From the NCBI RefSeq assembly GCF_002778315.1, contig NZ_NESA01000007.1:124001-188000 (forward strand): a DNA stretch of 64,000 bases. The letters are read 5' to 3'. The position numbers were made by a program, and so were the translations under genes. The notes under the pieces are model-generated. The model was not told the origin of the DNA. It saw nothing but the letters and a program-made list of their open reading frames with translations, and ran no database searches. The first letter of the stretch is position 1; each line of letters starts with the position of its first letter. The stretch comes from Limnohabitans sp. JirII-31. Its GTDB lineage: Bacteria; Pseudomonadota; Gammaproteobacteria; Burkholderiales; Burkholderiaceae_C. Positions 34,606 to 43,787 of the stretch are shown here, piece by piece.

Positions 34606-35865
34606 ATGATGAATCCTTCTCTTTCGATGTCTGTCGCGCTCGCTGTGGTTTTGCTGGCTAATTTGCTCACCAAACTCTGGCTGAGCGGGCGTCAAGTGCG
34701 CCATGTGGCACAGCACCGCCAGGCCGTGCCGGCAACATTCGCACACACGATTTCATTAGATGCACATCAAAAAGCGGCGGACTACACCTTGGCCAAGGCA
34801 CGCGTGGGCTTGATTGACATGGCATTGGATGCAGTCCTGTTGATGGGGTGGACCTTGCTGGGTGGTTTGGATGCACTCAACCAATTGACGCTGAATTGGC
34901 TGGGTGCAGGCATGACCCAGCAACTGGTGTTGGTGGTGAGTTTTGCGTTGATCGGTGGCCTAATCGGTTTGCCCCTGACCTTGTATCAAACCTTTGGCAT
35001 TGAACAACGTTTTGGCTTTAACAACACGACGCCCGCTTTGTGGGTGAGCGACATGCTCAAAGGACTGTTGGTGGGGTTGGTGTTGGGTCTACCCATCTTG
35101 GCATTGGTGTTGTGGTTGATGGACACGGGAGGTGCCACCTGGTGGCTTTATGCCTGGGGCGCCTTGGTGGCCTACCAATTGCTGGTGATGTGGATTGCAC
35201 CCAATGTGATCATGCCTCTGTTCAACAAGTTCACCCCCTTGGAAGACAACACTTTGAAAGAACGCGTGACTGCATTGATGAACCGCGCGGGTTTCACCGC
35301 CAAAGGTTTTTTTGTCATGGATGGCAGCCGTCGCTCCGCCCATTCCAATGCGTTTTTCACAGGCGTGGGATCAGCCAAACGGGTGGTGTTCTTTGACACC
35401 TTGTTGGCACAACTCAATGCCGATGAAATGGAGGCTGTGTTGGCGCACGAGCTAGGACATTTCAAGCACCGTCACATCTTGAAAATGATGCTCACCAGCT
35501 TTGCTTTCAGCTTAGGTGGCTTGGCTCTGCTGGGCTGGTTGTCACAGCAAGTGTGGTTCTACACCGGATTGGGGGTGTCTCCCAATTTAAACAGCAGCAA
35601 CAGCGCGTTGGCATTGCTGTTGTTCATGCTGACACTTCCTTTGGTGACTTTCTTTGTGTCCCCGTTATCGGCGCGTCGATCACGGCGTTTTGAGTTTGAG
35701 GCTGACGCTTACGCAGTGGCCAATAGCAATGCCCAAGCATTGGGCAGCGCTTTGCTCAAGCTGTACCAAGACAATGCCTCCACACTCACACCCGATCCTT
35801 GGTTTGTGACGTTTTATTACTCTCACCCACCGGCTTCACAACGCTTGGAGCGGATCGCCGCATGA
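34606..35865 (+). CDS. M48 family membrane metalloprotease, Ste24-like
   Basis: This protein of about 419 residues has several membrane helices. The zinc motif is H281-E-L-G-H285, with the third ligand in FEFEADAYA near residue 366. It resembles CAAX prenyl protease 1 (Ste24), the large M48A type. In bacteria such proteins probably take part in membrane-protein quality control. The start is the MMNPS ATG at 34606. The stop overlaps the rsgA start as ATGA, so the two are coupled. Confidence 0.9.
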   Translation: MMNPSLSMSVALAVVLLANLLTKLWLSGRQVRHVAQHRQAVPATFAHTISLDAHQKAADYTLAKARVGLIDMALDAVLLMGWTLLGGLDALNQLTLNWLGAGMTQQLVLVVSFALIGGLIGLPLTLYQTFGIEQRFGFNNTTPALWVSDMLKGLLVGLVLGLPILALVLWLMDTGGATWWLYAWGALVAYQLLVMWIAPNVIMPLFNKFTPLEDNTLKERVTALMNRAGFTAKGFFVMDGSRRSAHSNAFFTGVGSAKRVVFFDTLLAQLNADEMEAVLAHELGHFKHRHILKMMLTSFAFSLGGLALLGWLSQQVWFYTGLGVSPNLNSSNSALALLLFMLTLPLVTFFVSPLSARRSRRFEFEADAYAVANSNAQALGSALLKLYQDNASTLTPDPWFVTFYYSHPPASQRLERIAA

Positions 35866-36749
35866 CGCTCAGCGGCTTGGTGATTGCCACCCACGGACGT
35901 CACTGTGTGGTGGAAACACCTGACGGCGAGCGCCGCATTTGCCATCCTCGGGGCAAAAAAAGTCAGGTCGTGGTGGGCGACCGGGTTCAATGGCTGGCCA
36001 GTGAAGATGAAGGGACGATCGAAAAAGTCGAACCACGGCGCAATTTGTTTTACCGACAAGATGAAGTGCGCACCAAGTCTTTCGCTGCCAATTTAGATCA
36101 AGTACTTATCTTGATCGCCGCAGAGCCTGAGTTCTCGGAGATGCAACTTGCGCGTGCTTTGATTGCCGCCGAGGCAGAACATATCACCCCTGTGATCGCC
36201 CTGAACAAACGTGATCTGACCGTTTTGTTTGAAAGAGCCTTGGCTCGCTTGCAACCTTATGTGGCCATGGGTTACACCGTGTTGTCACTCGCACTCAAGA
36301 CGGGTGATTTAGGTGACTTGCCCGAACGCCTGAATCACAAAACCACCTTGGTTTTAGGCCCCTCAGGCACCGGAAAGAGCACCTTGATCAATGCTCTGAT
36401 TCCCAACGCCAACGTCGCCACGGGGGAAATTTCGCACGCGCTCAACTCTGGCAAACACACCACCACGGCAACCACTTGGCATTGGGTCGATGGTGAGCGC
36501 ACAACGGGCTTGATCGACTCACCAGGATTCCAAGAGTTTGGCCTACACCACATTGATGCCATGCAGCTGGCTGCCTATATGCCTGACTTCAAACCCCATG
36601 TGGCGCATTGCAAGTTTTACAACTGCACGCATTTGCATGAGCCCAGCTGTGGGGTGCGGGATGCCGTGGAAAACGGATCCATCAACGCCTCGCGCTACCG
36701 TTTGTATGGCTTGTTATTTGCAGAGCTGACACAGCCCGCTCATTATTGA
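35862..36749 (+). CDS. rsgA: Ribosome small-subunit-dependent GTPase A
   Basis: This 295-residue circularly permuted GTPase has an N-terminal OB fold, then G4 NKRD (115-118), G1 GPSGTGKST (166-174) and G3 DSPG (219-222). A zinc site follows (C250, C255, H257, C263). It helps mature the 30S subunit and checks the decoding site. The ATG at 35862 overlaps the protease stop. It is convergent with the CbiB-like gene 14 bp downstream. Confidence 0.95.
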   Translation: MTLSGLVIATHGRHCVVETPDGERRICHPRGKKSQVVVGDRVQWLASEDEGTIEKVEPRRNLFYRQDEVRTKSFAANLDQVLILIAAEPEFSEMQLARALIAAEAEHITPVIALNKRDLTVLFERALARLQPYVAMGYTVLSLALKTGDLGDLPERLNHKTTLVLGPSGTGKSTLINALIPNANVATGEISHALNSGKHTTTATTWHWVDGERTTGLIDSPGFQEFGLHHIDAMQLAAYMPDFKPHVAHCKFYNCTHLHEPSCGVRDAVENGSINASRYRLYGLLFAELTQPAHY

Positions 36750-36763
36750 AACGTGGACGGTCT

Positions 36764-37750
36764 CTAACCGAGCAAACGTGCCAAGGTCAACAAAGCCAGC
36801 AGAACCATCCACAACACCACGCTGCGCCACACCAAGCCCACCACACTGGGCAAATGTGCCAACTCAGGGGCTCGTCCTGGCGTGCTTTCGCTGTCTTGCG
36901 ACTCATGAGGTTCGTCGCTCAACAACGTGCCACCACGTTCGGCTTGTGCATTCAGAGCTTCGCCCCCTAAGCGCACATTCAACGCACCTGCCGTGGCAGA
37001 CAAGACCACGCCATCGTTGTCATCTGGAAACCGCTGTGCATGCGTACGCCAGCAATCGATGGCCTCTTCGAAATTGCCAACCACCGCGAAGGCCACAGCA
37101 GTGACGCGCGCAGGCAGCCAGTCCACCCTGTGCCAGGCTGTTTGTGCGGCCATTTGCAAGGGCTCGCTGACCCAGCCTTTTTTAGGCTGAGCTGACGCCT
37201 GCCACGCACGCGAAACCCAAGCGCTCATACGGTAGAACACGGCACCTGCGGGCCCAAACCCCAAAGCAGCCAACACGGAAAACCAAGCCAGCACACCGAA
37301 CACATGACGATGTGCGGAAAGCACTGAGTGCTCAATCACATGGCGCAGCAGTTCACTGCGGGGCAAGCTGCCCACCGACACGTGCTGCCATTGCGCAAGC
37401 AGTTCGCGGGCAAGTCGTTCGTCACCAGCATCCAGAGCATCACGAATGTCTGTGAAATGGTGGCTGAATTGACGAAACCCCAAAGAGGCATAGAGCACGC
37501 ACACGCTCCACACCATGGCCACAGGCCAGCCCAAAAAATACAGCAACAGCCAATGCACAGACAGTGTCACCAGCGTCGGTACACCGACCGCCAAGGACCA
37601 AGTGGTCCAGGCCAATTGATGGTGCCCAGCATCCAAAGTTCGACTGATCCAAGAAATCCAGTTGCGCAACAAACGACGCAACCCGTTGTCCGAGGACAAG
37701 GGACGGGCTTGTTCAATCAACAAAGCAAAGAGCAGGGCCAAAAAACTCAT
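36764..37750 (-). CDS. CobD/CbiB-like membrane protein
   Basis: This protein has about 328 residues and several hydrophobic segments, including an N-terminal MSFLALLFALLIEQ. It matches the group annotated in Burkholderiales as CobD/CbiB or AmpE/CobD-like. True CbiB attaches aminopropanol to cobyric acid. Here no cobalamin genes are nearby and the similarity is limited to the helical frame and the NFEEAIDCWR-like segment, so that activity is doubtful. The start at 37750 is chosen over a 54-residue extension. Confidence 0.75.
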   Translation of the reverse strand: MSFLALLFALLIEQARPLSSDNGLRRLLRNWISWISRTLDAGHHQLAWTTWSLAVGVPTLVTLSVHWLLLYFLGWPVAMVWSVCVLYASLGFRQFSHHFTDIRDALDAGDERLARELLAQWQHVSVGSLPRSELLRHVIEHSVLSAHRHVFGVLAWFSVLAALGFGPAGAVFYRMSAWVSRAWQASAQPKKGWVSEPLQMAAQTAWHRVDWLPARVTAVAFAVVGNFEEAIDCWRTHAQRFPDDNDGVVLSATAGALNVRLGGEALNAQAERGGTLLSDEPHESQDSESTPGRAPELAHLPSVVGLVWRSVVLWMVLLALLTLARLLG

Positions 37751-37784
37751 GGGTCGATGATAGCGGGACGCTCCAACCTCTAAA

Positions 37785-38459
37785 TCAGGCCTGCAAAAAA
37801 CGGTAGAAGTTGCGCAACATGCCCGCAGTGGCGCCCCAAATAAAGCGCAAGTGCGCGCCATCTTGGTAGGGCATAGAGAGCCATTCCCGATGAAACCCCT
37901 CATGCTCCACACGATGCCAACGGTGGTTGGCAGGGTCCATCAAGAACGCCAAAGGCACTTCAAACGTATGGGCCACCTCAAAAGGGTTGGGCTGCAAGGC
38001 CATGTCTGGAGAAATCAACGCAACAACTGGCGTGACGTGAAAAGCAGACCCTGTGATGTAGATCGGCAGTTGCCCCAATACTTTCACATGGCGAGCCTCC
38101 AGCCCGACTTCCTCATGTGCCTCACGCAGGGCGGTCGCAGCAGCATCCACATCCTCGGGATCTGACTTACCCCCGGCAAACGCAATCTGCCCTGAATGGG
38201 TCGACAAATGCGCTGTTCGCTGCGTCAGCAACACTGTGGGCTGGTCGCGCATCACCACCCCCAGCAAGACCGCGGCGTGAGCTGGCTCACGGTCCATGAA
38301 TCGACGTTCACGCACCAACTCAGGCTCCCACAAGGGCGGGTGTGCAAATCTCGCAACCAAAGCCTGTGGCGTGAGTTGATCTGGTGAAACCGCCGGCAAA
38401 TGCTGATCCACGCGAATCACGGGGACTTGCAGGGGATCGAACAAGGGGGGTTTAGACAT
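37785..38459 (-). CDS. NUDIX hydrolase, CoA pyrophosphatase type
   Basis: This 224-residue protein has the Nudix box region GGKSDPEDVD-AAATALREAHEEVGL at about residues 96-120. The UPF0035-like LLTQRTAHLSTHSGQIAFAGG just before it marks the CoA-pyrophosphatase (NudL/NUDT7) branch. It would hydrolyse CoA or acyl-CoA to phosphopantetheine and 3',5'-ADP. The ATG at 38459 lies three bases after the T run of the rplS terminator, so its own promoter or read-through must be used. Confidence 0.88.
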   Translation of the reverse strand: MSKPPLFDPLQVPVIRVDQHLPAVSPDQLTPQALVARFAHPPLWEPELVRERRFMDREPAHAAVLLGVVMRDQPTVLLTQRTAHLSTHSGQIAFAGGKSDPEDVDAAATALREAHEEVGLEARHVKVLGQLPIYITGSAFHVTPVVALISPDMALQPNPFEVAHTFEVPLAFLMDPANHRWHRVEHEGFHREWLSMPYQDGAHLRFIWGATAGMLRNFYRFLQA

Positions 38460-38461
38460 AG

Positions 38462-38497
38462 AAAAAGCCACCGCAAGCTTTCACTTGGGGTGGCTTT
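38462..38497 (-). terminator. Intrinsic terminator after rplS
   Basis: On the minus strand AAAGCCACC pairs with GGTGGCTTT, with an inner CAAG/CTTG stem, and the T run continues (CTTTTTC). It ends directly before the NUDIX start codon. Confidence 0.85.
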
Positions 38498-38531
38498 GTG
38501 GGTCGCAAACAGCTGACGAGGTAAAACCTGC

Positions 38532-38927
38532 TTACTGCGCTGCGGCGGCTGCCTTGGAGGCCGCTGCCGACTTGCTGACCAACTTTTCTTTGATGCGAGC
38601 CGATTTGCCGCTGCGATCACGCAAGTAGTACAACTTGGCACGACGCACATCGCCGCGACGCTTGACTTCAATGCTGGCAATCAAGGGGCTGTAGGTTTGG
38701 AAGGTACGTTCCACACCTTCGCCGCTGGACACTTTACGCACCGTGAAGCCACTGTTGAGGCCACGGTTACGTTTTGCAATCACCACACCTTCGTAGGCCT
38801 GGACACGCTTGCGGGTGCCTTCAACCACGTTGACGCTCACAATGACTGTGTCGCCAGGTGCGAATTCGGGGATGGTTTTACCGAGGCGAGCAATTTCTTC
38901 TGCCTCAAGGGTTTGGATCAGGTTCAT
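38532..38927 (-). CDS. rplS: Large ribosomal subunit protein L19
   Basis: This 131-residue protein starts [20 protein letters not shown], with the family motifs FAPGDTV and [26 protein letters not shown] lysine/alanine-rich tail ([14 protein letters not shown]) extends it beyond the 115-residue E. coli protein. L19 lies at the 30S-50S interface. The AGAGGAAA ribosome site supports ATG 38927. It is last in rpsP-rimM-trmD-rplS, 89 bp after trmD. A TATAAT on the minus strand at 39016-39021 could be an internal promoter. Confidence 0.97.
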   Translation of the reverse strand: MNLIQTLEAEEIARLGKTIPEFAPGDTVIVSVNVVEGTRKRVQAYEGVVIAKRNRGLNSGFTVRKVSSGEGVERTFQTYSPLIASIEVKRRGDVRRAKLYYLRDRSGKSARIKEKLVSKSAAASKAAAAAQ

Positions 38928-39016
38928 GTTTTCCTCTAAAGATCTTGATCGCGCTACACAAAAGGCTTCTGGCACGGTGACAAGAAGCGGCCGATCAGAG
39001 GATCGAAAGCCCATGA

Positions 39017-39778
39017 TTATAGCTGTTTCTTTGCCGCCAAAATGGCCTCGTCTACGGCACTGAGCCGATGGGCCGCACGTGCCGCTTCAATCAACTCTGG
39101 GCGCAATTGCGCGGTCAACCGCAAACGCTGGTCGCGTCGCCAACGTTCAATGTGCACATGATGCCCCGATAACAGCTCAGGGGGCACGGCCTGCCCTTCC
39201 CACACCTCAGGCCGTGTGTAGTGCGGACAGTCCAGCAAACCATCCAACGCCGGGTTGAAACTGTCTAATTGGTGGCTGCCTTCGTCATTGAGGACGCCGG
39301 GTTGCAGACGCGCCACGGCATCCAGCAAAGCCATGGCGGCCAATTCACCACCAGAGAGCACAAAATCGCCCAAACTGAGTTGGGCGTCCACATGCGCATC
39401 AATGAATCGCTGGTCAATACCTTCATAACGACCACACAGCAAGACAGCACCCGCACTGTCGGACCAGCGCTGCACCAAAGCATGACGCATCAGATCGCCC
39501 GTGGGTGAAAACAGCAGCAAAGGCGCGACCTCGCGGTTTTGTCCTCGATCGGCGCGGATGGCGTTCAAGCAAAGCAACAATGGCTCGGCCATCATCACCA
39601 TGCCTGGGCCGCCACCGAAGGGCCGATCATCCACGCGGCGGTAGTTGCCTTGTGCGTAATCACGAGGATTCCACAACCTCACCACAACAGCACCCGACTC
39701 GTAGGCGCGACGGGTCACACCGGTTTTCAAAAACGGCTCAAAAAACTCAGGGAACAACGTGATGACGTCAAAACGCAC
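39017..39778 (-). CDS. trmD: tRNA (guanine-N1)-methyltransferase
   Basis: This 253-residue SPOUT enzyme methylates G37 of tRNAs to m1G, preventing +1 frameshifting. The trefoil-knot region [15 protein letters not shown] and [15 protein letters not shown] (residues about 110-145) binds S-adenosylmethionine. It follows rimM by 21 bp in the conserved ribosome/tRNA operon. Confidence 0.96.
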   Translation of the reverse strand: MRFDVITLFPEFFEPFLKTGVTRRAYESGAVVVRLWNPRDYAQGNYRRVDDRPFGGGPGMVMMAEPLLLCLNAIRADRGQNREVAPLLLFSPTGDLMRHALVQRWSDSAGAVLLCGRYEGIDQRFIDAHVDAQLSLGDFVLSGGELAAMALLDAVARLQPGVLNDEGSHQLDSFNPALDGLLDCPHYTRPEVWEGQAVPPELLSGHHVHIERWRRDQRLRLTAQLRPELIEAARAAHRLSAVDEAILAAKKQL

Positions 39779-39799
39779 GAATAACCCCAGCCGAGCGCA

Positions 39800-40369
39800 T
39801 CAGTAATCGGGCTGCCAGTCAGCGGTGATGCGACGTGCGGCTAAATCCACCGCATCAATATACACACCGACAAACGGAATCATGCGCTCTTTGACGGTAT
39901 CGCCTTCGGTAAAGCTCAGCACCAGCACTGTTTGCGGACCGGTATGCAACAACTCTTTAACTTGCCCAAGGGCAACGCCTTCACGGTTGACGACATCCAA
40001 CCCGATCAAGTCCACCCAGTAGTACTCGTCGGCATCTGGGGTGGGAAAACTAGAACGGGCGACAAAAATACGTGCGCCTTTGAGGGCTTCAGCAGCCGTT
40101 CGGTCTGAGACGGCTTGGGCACTGGCCACGACCGTATCGGAATGTTCTTTGGCTTCAATAATTTTCAGAAGCAGGGTGCCAGCGAAAGTTTTGGCACCTT
40201 TTTCAGCAGGCAATAAAAACCAACGCTTGGAAGAAAAAAGCGCTTCCGGAGAAGCGCTGTAGGGCAGGACCTTGAACCAGCCCTTGATGCCCCATGCATC
40301 GGCGATGCGCCCGACTTCCACGGCGTCTGCAGGTAAATCTGCAGGCTCCAAGCCCAGGGTCATCGCCAT
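39800..40369 (-). CDS. rimM: Ribosome maturation factor RimM
   Basis: This 189-residue protein has an N-terminal domain (VEVGRIADAWGIKGWFKVLPY) and a C-terminal PRC-barrel (YYWVDLIGLDVVN). It binds S19 and assists 30S head assembly. It lies 12 bp after rpsP. The start at 40369 (MAMTLGLEP) could be the second ATG at 40363. Confidence 0.95.
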   Translation of the reverse strand: MAMTLGLEPADLPADAVEVGRIADAWGIKGWFKVLPYSASPEALFSSKRWFLLPAEKGAKTFAGTLLLKIIEAKEHSDTVVASAQAVSDRTAAEALKGARIFVARSSFPTPDADEYYWVDLIGLDVVNREGVALGQVKELLHTGPQTVLVLSFTEGDTVKERMIPFVGVYIDAVDLAARRITADWQPDY

Positions 40370-40381
40370 GCCTGTGGTCGA

Positions 40382-40633
40382 TTAAGCGGCTGCTTTGGCA
40401 GCTTGCTTGATCAAACGCTCGACCGTAGGCGAGCACTGTGCGCCCACACCAGTCCAGTGGGTCAGACGATCTTGCGCAATGCGCAGGCCCTCTTCACCGC
40501 CTTTGGCGATGGGGTTGTAAAAACCGATACGCTCGATGAAGCGACCATCGCGACGAACGCGCTTGTCTGCCACAACAATGTTAAAAAACGGACGGGCTTT
40601 AGAGCCGCCGCGAGAGAGTCGAATGACGACCAT
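40382..40633 (-). CDS. rpsP: Small ribosomal subunit protein S16
   Basis: This 83-residue protein starts [29 protein letters not shown], with [14 protein letters not shown] in the middle. It is of normal length. ATG 40633 is preceded by GAAGGATT. It is first in the operon, with a TATAAT promoter element 87 bp upstream. Confidence 0.97.
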   Translation of the reverse strand: MVVIRLSRGGSKARPFFNIVVADKRVRRDGRFIERIGFYNPIAKGGEEGLRIAQDRLTHWTGVGAQCSPTVERLIKQAAKAAA

Positions 40634-40719
40634 GATGAATCCTTCGGGTGGGTGGGTGTTTTCAACGTTTGAGACACGCGCTAAGGCCACCCGGCCTGCG
40701 ACACGCTGAAAAGCTCCCC

Positions 40720-40725
40720 ATTATA
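40720..40725 (-). promoter_or_regulatory. -10 element of the rpsP operon
   Basis: A perfect TATAAT lies on the minus strand. TTCATG at 17-bp spacing would be a weak -35 and overlaps the start codon of the divergent TM2 gene. The leader of about 80 bp has no obvious terminator. Confidence 0.55.
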
Positions 40726-40743
40726 GCCGTCTACACTGATGCC

Positions 40744-41190
40744 ATGAAAAACAAAACCATCGCCGCTTGGCTGACCTTCCTGGGTGGCCCCTTGGGACTG
40801 CACCGCTTTTACCTGTTTGGACTCAATGACACCCTAGGCTGGCTGCTGCCCATACCAACGGCACTCGGACTCTACGGGATCGAGCGGGTGCAAGAAAACG
40901 GGCTGGATGACATGGCCAGTTGGTGGCTCATCCCCATGCTGGGTTTCACGATCGCGGCCTGTGCCCTCAATGCCATTGTGTATGCCTTGATGACCCCAGA
41001 AGTTTGGAATGCCAAATTCAACCCAGTGGCTAACAGTGACGACCCAGCCGGACAAACCAACTGGGGAACCATTGGGGCCATCGTGGTGTCACTCATGATT
41101 GGGGCCACAGCACTGATGTCCAGCATCGTGTTCAGCGGTCAGCGCTACTTCGAATACCAAATCGAAGAAGCGCAGAAAATCTCGCAGTGA
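40744..41190 (+). CDS. TM2-domain membrane protein
   Basis: This protein of 148 residues starts KNKTIAAWLTFLGGPLGLHRFYLFG, the TM2 domain signature, with a two-helix hairpin. Two further hydrophobic helices follow (about residues 58-82 and 100-122). The function of bacterial TM2 proteins is unknown. It is divergent from rpsP and ends one base from the Pit gene on the other strand. Confidence 0.85.
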   Translation: MKNKTIAAWLTFLGGPLGLHRFYLFGLNDTLGWLLPIPTALGLYGIERVQENGLDDMASWWLIPMLGFTIAACALNAIVYALMTPEVWNAKFNPVANSDDPAGQTNWGTIGAIVVSLMIGATALMSSIVFSGQRYFEYQIEEAQKISQ

Positions 41191-41191
41191 C

Positions 41192-42202
41192 TCAGTACAG
41201 AGTGAAGCTGACCCAATACGCCACGCCTGCCACAAAGGCACTCGCAGGAATGGTCAAGATCCAAGCCCACACAATGTTGCCCGCCACGCCCCAGCGCACC
41301 GCACTGGCACGCTGAGTCGAGCCCACACCGACGATCGCACCAGTGATGGTGTGAGTAGTCGAAACAGGAATACCCAAGGCGGTGGCCAAGAACAACGTCA
41401 TGGCCCCCCCTGTCTCAGCGCAAAAGCCCCCCACAGGTTTGAGTTTGGTGATTTTCTGACCCATTGTTTTGACAATGCGCCAGCCACCGAACATGGTGCC
41501 CAGACCAATGGCCGCGTAGCAACACACGATGGTCCATGTGGGCGGAGATGATTCCGCGCTGGACGCATAGCCGGTGGCCAGCAAAAGCATCCAAATAATG
41601 CCAATGGTTTTTTGCGCGTCATTGCCACCGTGACCCAAGCTGTAAGCACCCGCCGAGATCAGTTGCAAACGGCGAAACCATTTGTCCACGCGTGACGGAC
41701 GAAAGCTTCTGAAAATCCAGGCCACGGCCACCATCATCAACGAGCCAAGCAAGAAACCCAGCACAGGAGACACGAAAATAAAGGCAACCGTTTTAAAGAT
41801 GCCGCCTGAAATCAAGGCACTGGTGCCTGCCTTGGCGATCACAGCACCGGAAATACCGCCGATCAATGCATGCGATGAGCTGCTGGGAATGCCGTAGTAC
41901 CAGGTGATGATGTTCCAAGTGATGGCGCCCAACAGCGCACCAAACACCACATGGGTGTCCACAATGCCCGGTTGAACAATGCCTTTTCCCACCGTGGCGG
42001 CCACACTGAGGTGGAAGATAAAAATTGCGACAAAGTTAAAAAAAGCGGCAAACAAAACCGCTTGAGCCGGCTTGAGCACACCGGTGGAGACCACCGTGGC
42101 AATCGAGTTAGCCGCATCGTGAAAGCCGTTCATGAAGTCAAACAGCAACGCCATCACGACCAACAAAGCGACCACCCAAAACGCAGTTTGTACGGATTCC
42201 AT
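41192..42202 (-). CDS. pit: Low-affinity inorganic phosphate transporter (PiT family)
   Basis: This 336-residue membrane protein has two PHO4 signature regions: FDFMNGFHDAANSIATVVSTG near the N-terminus and LGHGGNDAQKTIGI near residue 195. It imports metal-phosphate with protons. The preceding gene in the same direction encodes its DUF47 partner, 13 bp upstream, a common arrangement in which the DUF47 protein modulates Pit. Confidence 0.94.
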   Translation of the reverse strand: MESVQTAFWVVALLVVMALLFDFMNGFHDAANSIATVVSTGVLKPAQAVLFAAFFNFVAIFIFHLSVAATVGKGIVQPGIVDTHVVFGALLGAITWNIITWYYGIPSSSSHALIGGISGAVIAKAGTSALISGGIFKTVAFIFVSPVLGFLLGSLMMVAVAWIFRSFRPSRVDKWFRRLQLISAGAYSLGHGGNDAQKTIGIIWMLLLATGYASSAESSPPTWTIVCCYAAIGLGTMFGGWRIVKTMGQKITKLKPVGGFCAETGGAMTLFLATALGIPVSTTHTITGAIVGVGSTQRASAVRWGVAGNIVWAWILTIPASAFVAGVAYWVSFTLY

Positions 42203-42215
42203 GGGGCGCCTGTAC

Positions 42216-42863
42216 TCAGGAGTTTTCGAGGACGATACCCTCGATCAAATTGGCGACGTCCTCACATTTATCGGTGATGGTTTCGAGCAACTCGTAAATC
42301 GCTTTGAGTTTGATGACTTCGCGCACATCAGGCTCTTCACGAAACAGTTTGCTCATTGCGCTGCGCATCACGCGATCAGCGTCTGACTCAAGCTTGTCAA
42401 TTTCTTCGCAAGTTTTGAGCGCGGCTTCAGCGGTGGCTGGGTCAGTGATTTTGTCGAGTAACTTCACCGCATGGCGCACGCGCTCGCAGCACTTCAAACT
42501 CAAATCTGTCAGACGTGAAATCTCGTCTGTCATGTGACGCACGTCATACAAAGCCATGGTTTCGGCGGAGTCTTGAATCAGGTCGGCCACATCGTCCATG
42601 GTGTTGATCAACGAGTGAATTTGCTCGCGATCAATCGGTGTGATGAAGGTTTTGTGAATCGCACGGTTGACTTCGTGGGTGACACGGTCGGCAGCGCGCT
42701 CGGCGTTGTCCACTTCTTGGTTGTATTTGTCACGCAAGATGGGATCGCTGTAGTTGGCAACCAAATTAGAAAAAGCCACCGCAGCCTCGACGATGCGGTC
42801 GGCGTGCTGGTTGAACATTTCAAAAAAATTGCCCTCTGTGGGCAACAACTTTCCAAATAGCAT
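42216..42863 (-). CDS. DUF47 (PhoU-like) phosphate transport regulator
   Basis: This all-helical cytoplasmic protein of about 215 residues (LFGKLLPTEGNFFEMFNQHADRI start) is of the DUF47/PhoU-like family. Acidic and histidine residues of the metal-binding helices (NAERAADRVTHEV, SDADRVMRSAM) are present. ATG 42863 has AGGAG upstream. It forms an operon with pit. Confidence 0.92.
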   Translation of the reverse strand: MLFGKLLPTEGNFFEMFNQHADRIVEAAVAFSNLVANYSDPILRDKYNQEVDNAERAADRVTHEVNRAIHKTFITPIDREQIHSLINTMDDVADLIQDSAETMALYDVRHMTDEISRLTDLSLKCCERVRHAVKLLDKITDPATAEAALKTCEEIDKLESDADRVMRSAMSKLFREEPDVREVIKLKAIYELLETITDKCEDVANLIEGIVLENS

Positions 42864-42927
42864 GCGGTACTCCTGTGAATCCAACTGCATGTGACATTTT
42901 GATGACAGGCGGAAGTGTAATCGTTGC

Positions 42928-43290
42928 TCACGCTTTAAAAATGAAATACACCGCCCCCACCATGCACAAACCTGCCCATAAATAGTTGAGTCTGAGTGGT
43001 TCGTTGAGGAAAAACACCGAAAACGGAACGAAGACCGCCAACGTAATCACCTCTTGCATGATTTTGAGTTGCCCTACCTGCAAACCAGCGTCATGAAAGC
43101 CAATGCGATTGGCAGGAACTTGCAGCACATACTCCATCAAAGCAATGCCCCAACTCACCAAGACAGCGGTATACCAAGGTGAATTGGCCAAGCTTTTGAG
43201 ATGCCCATACCAAGCAAACGTCATGAACACATTCGCAGCGATCAACAGCAAAACAGCTTGCGCAGAAAAGGAGAGAAGCGAGAAGTTCAT
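42928..43290 (-). CDS. DUF486 (DMT-related) membrane protein
   Basis: This 120-residue protein has four hydrophobic helices and the family stretch TFAWYGHL. DUF486 proteins are small relatives of drug/metabolite transporters without known substrates. The ATG at 43290 overlaps the folK stop (ATGA), so it is translated from the folK message. Confidence 0.88.
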   Translation of the reverse strand: MNFSLLSFSAQAVLLLIAANVFMTFAWYGHLKSLANSPWYTAVLVSWGIALMEYVLQVPANRIGFHDAGLQVGQLKIMQEVITLAVFVPFSVFFLNEPLRLNYLWAGLCMVGAVYFIFKA

Positions 43291-43775
43291 GATGCAACGT
43301 CGTCGGGGATGCGCTCGATCGCTTGGTGTTTGACCCGCGCCAACATCGCCTCGCTCACACGCTCAGGGCAAATTTCAGCCAGTGGTAACAACACAAAAGC
43401 GCGCTCTTGCCAGCGCGGGTGCGGCAGGGTCAATGTTGGCGTCGACAACACTTGCTCGCCATGGAAGATCAAATCCAGATCCAGGGTTCTCGGCGCATTT
43501 TGATAAGGCCGCTCGCGTCCGGCTTGAAGCTCCAGGGCTTGCAAAGCTGCCAGCAAGGCCTGGGCAGAGAGTTGTGTCTCGACCAGTGCCACCGCATTGA
43601 TAAAGTCTGGCCCCGTAGCCTCAAAAGGTGCTGAGCGGTACAGCGCCGAAGCCTTGAGCAGCTGACTTTGCGGCAACCGCGCCAAATCTATCAAGGCCTG
43701 TCGCACAGTCACCTGGGCGTAGCCCAGGTTGGCGCCAACTGCAATGCAAGCCGTCACGGTGGTGCCACTGCGCAT
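43287..43775 (-). CDS. folK: 6-hydroxymethyl-dihydropterin pyrophosphokinase
   Basis: This 162-residue enzyme of folate synthesis transfers pyrophosphate from ATP to hydroxymethyldihydropterin. The motifs RTLDLDLIFHG and LTLPHPRWQERAFVLLPL (residues 95-130) bind magnesium and ATP. It lies 12 bp after pcnB. Confidence 0.96.
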   Translation of the reverse strand: MRSGTTVTACIAVGANLGYAQVTVRQALIDLARLPQSQLLKASALYRSAPFEATGPDFINAVALVETQLSAQALLAALQALELQAGRERPYQNAPRTLDLDLIFHGEQVLSTPTLTLPHPRWQERAFVLLPLAEICPERVSEAMLARVKHQAIERIPDDVAS

Positions 43776-43787
43776 AAGAACAGGGCT

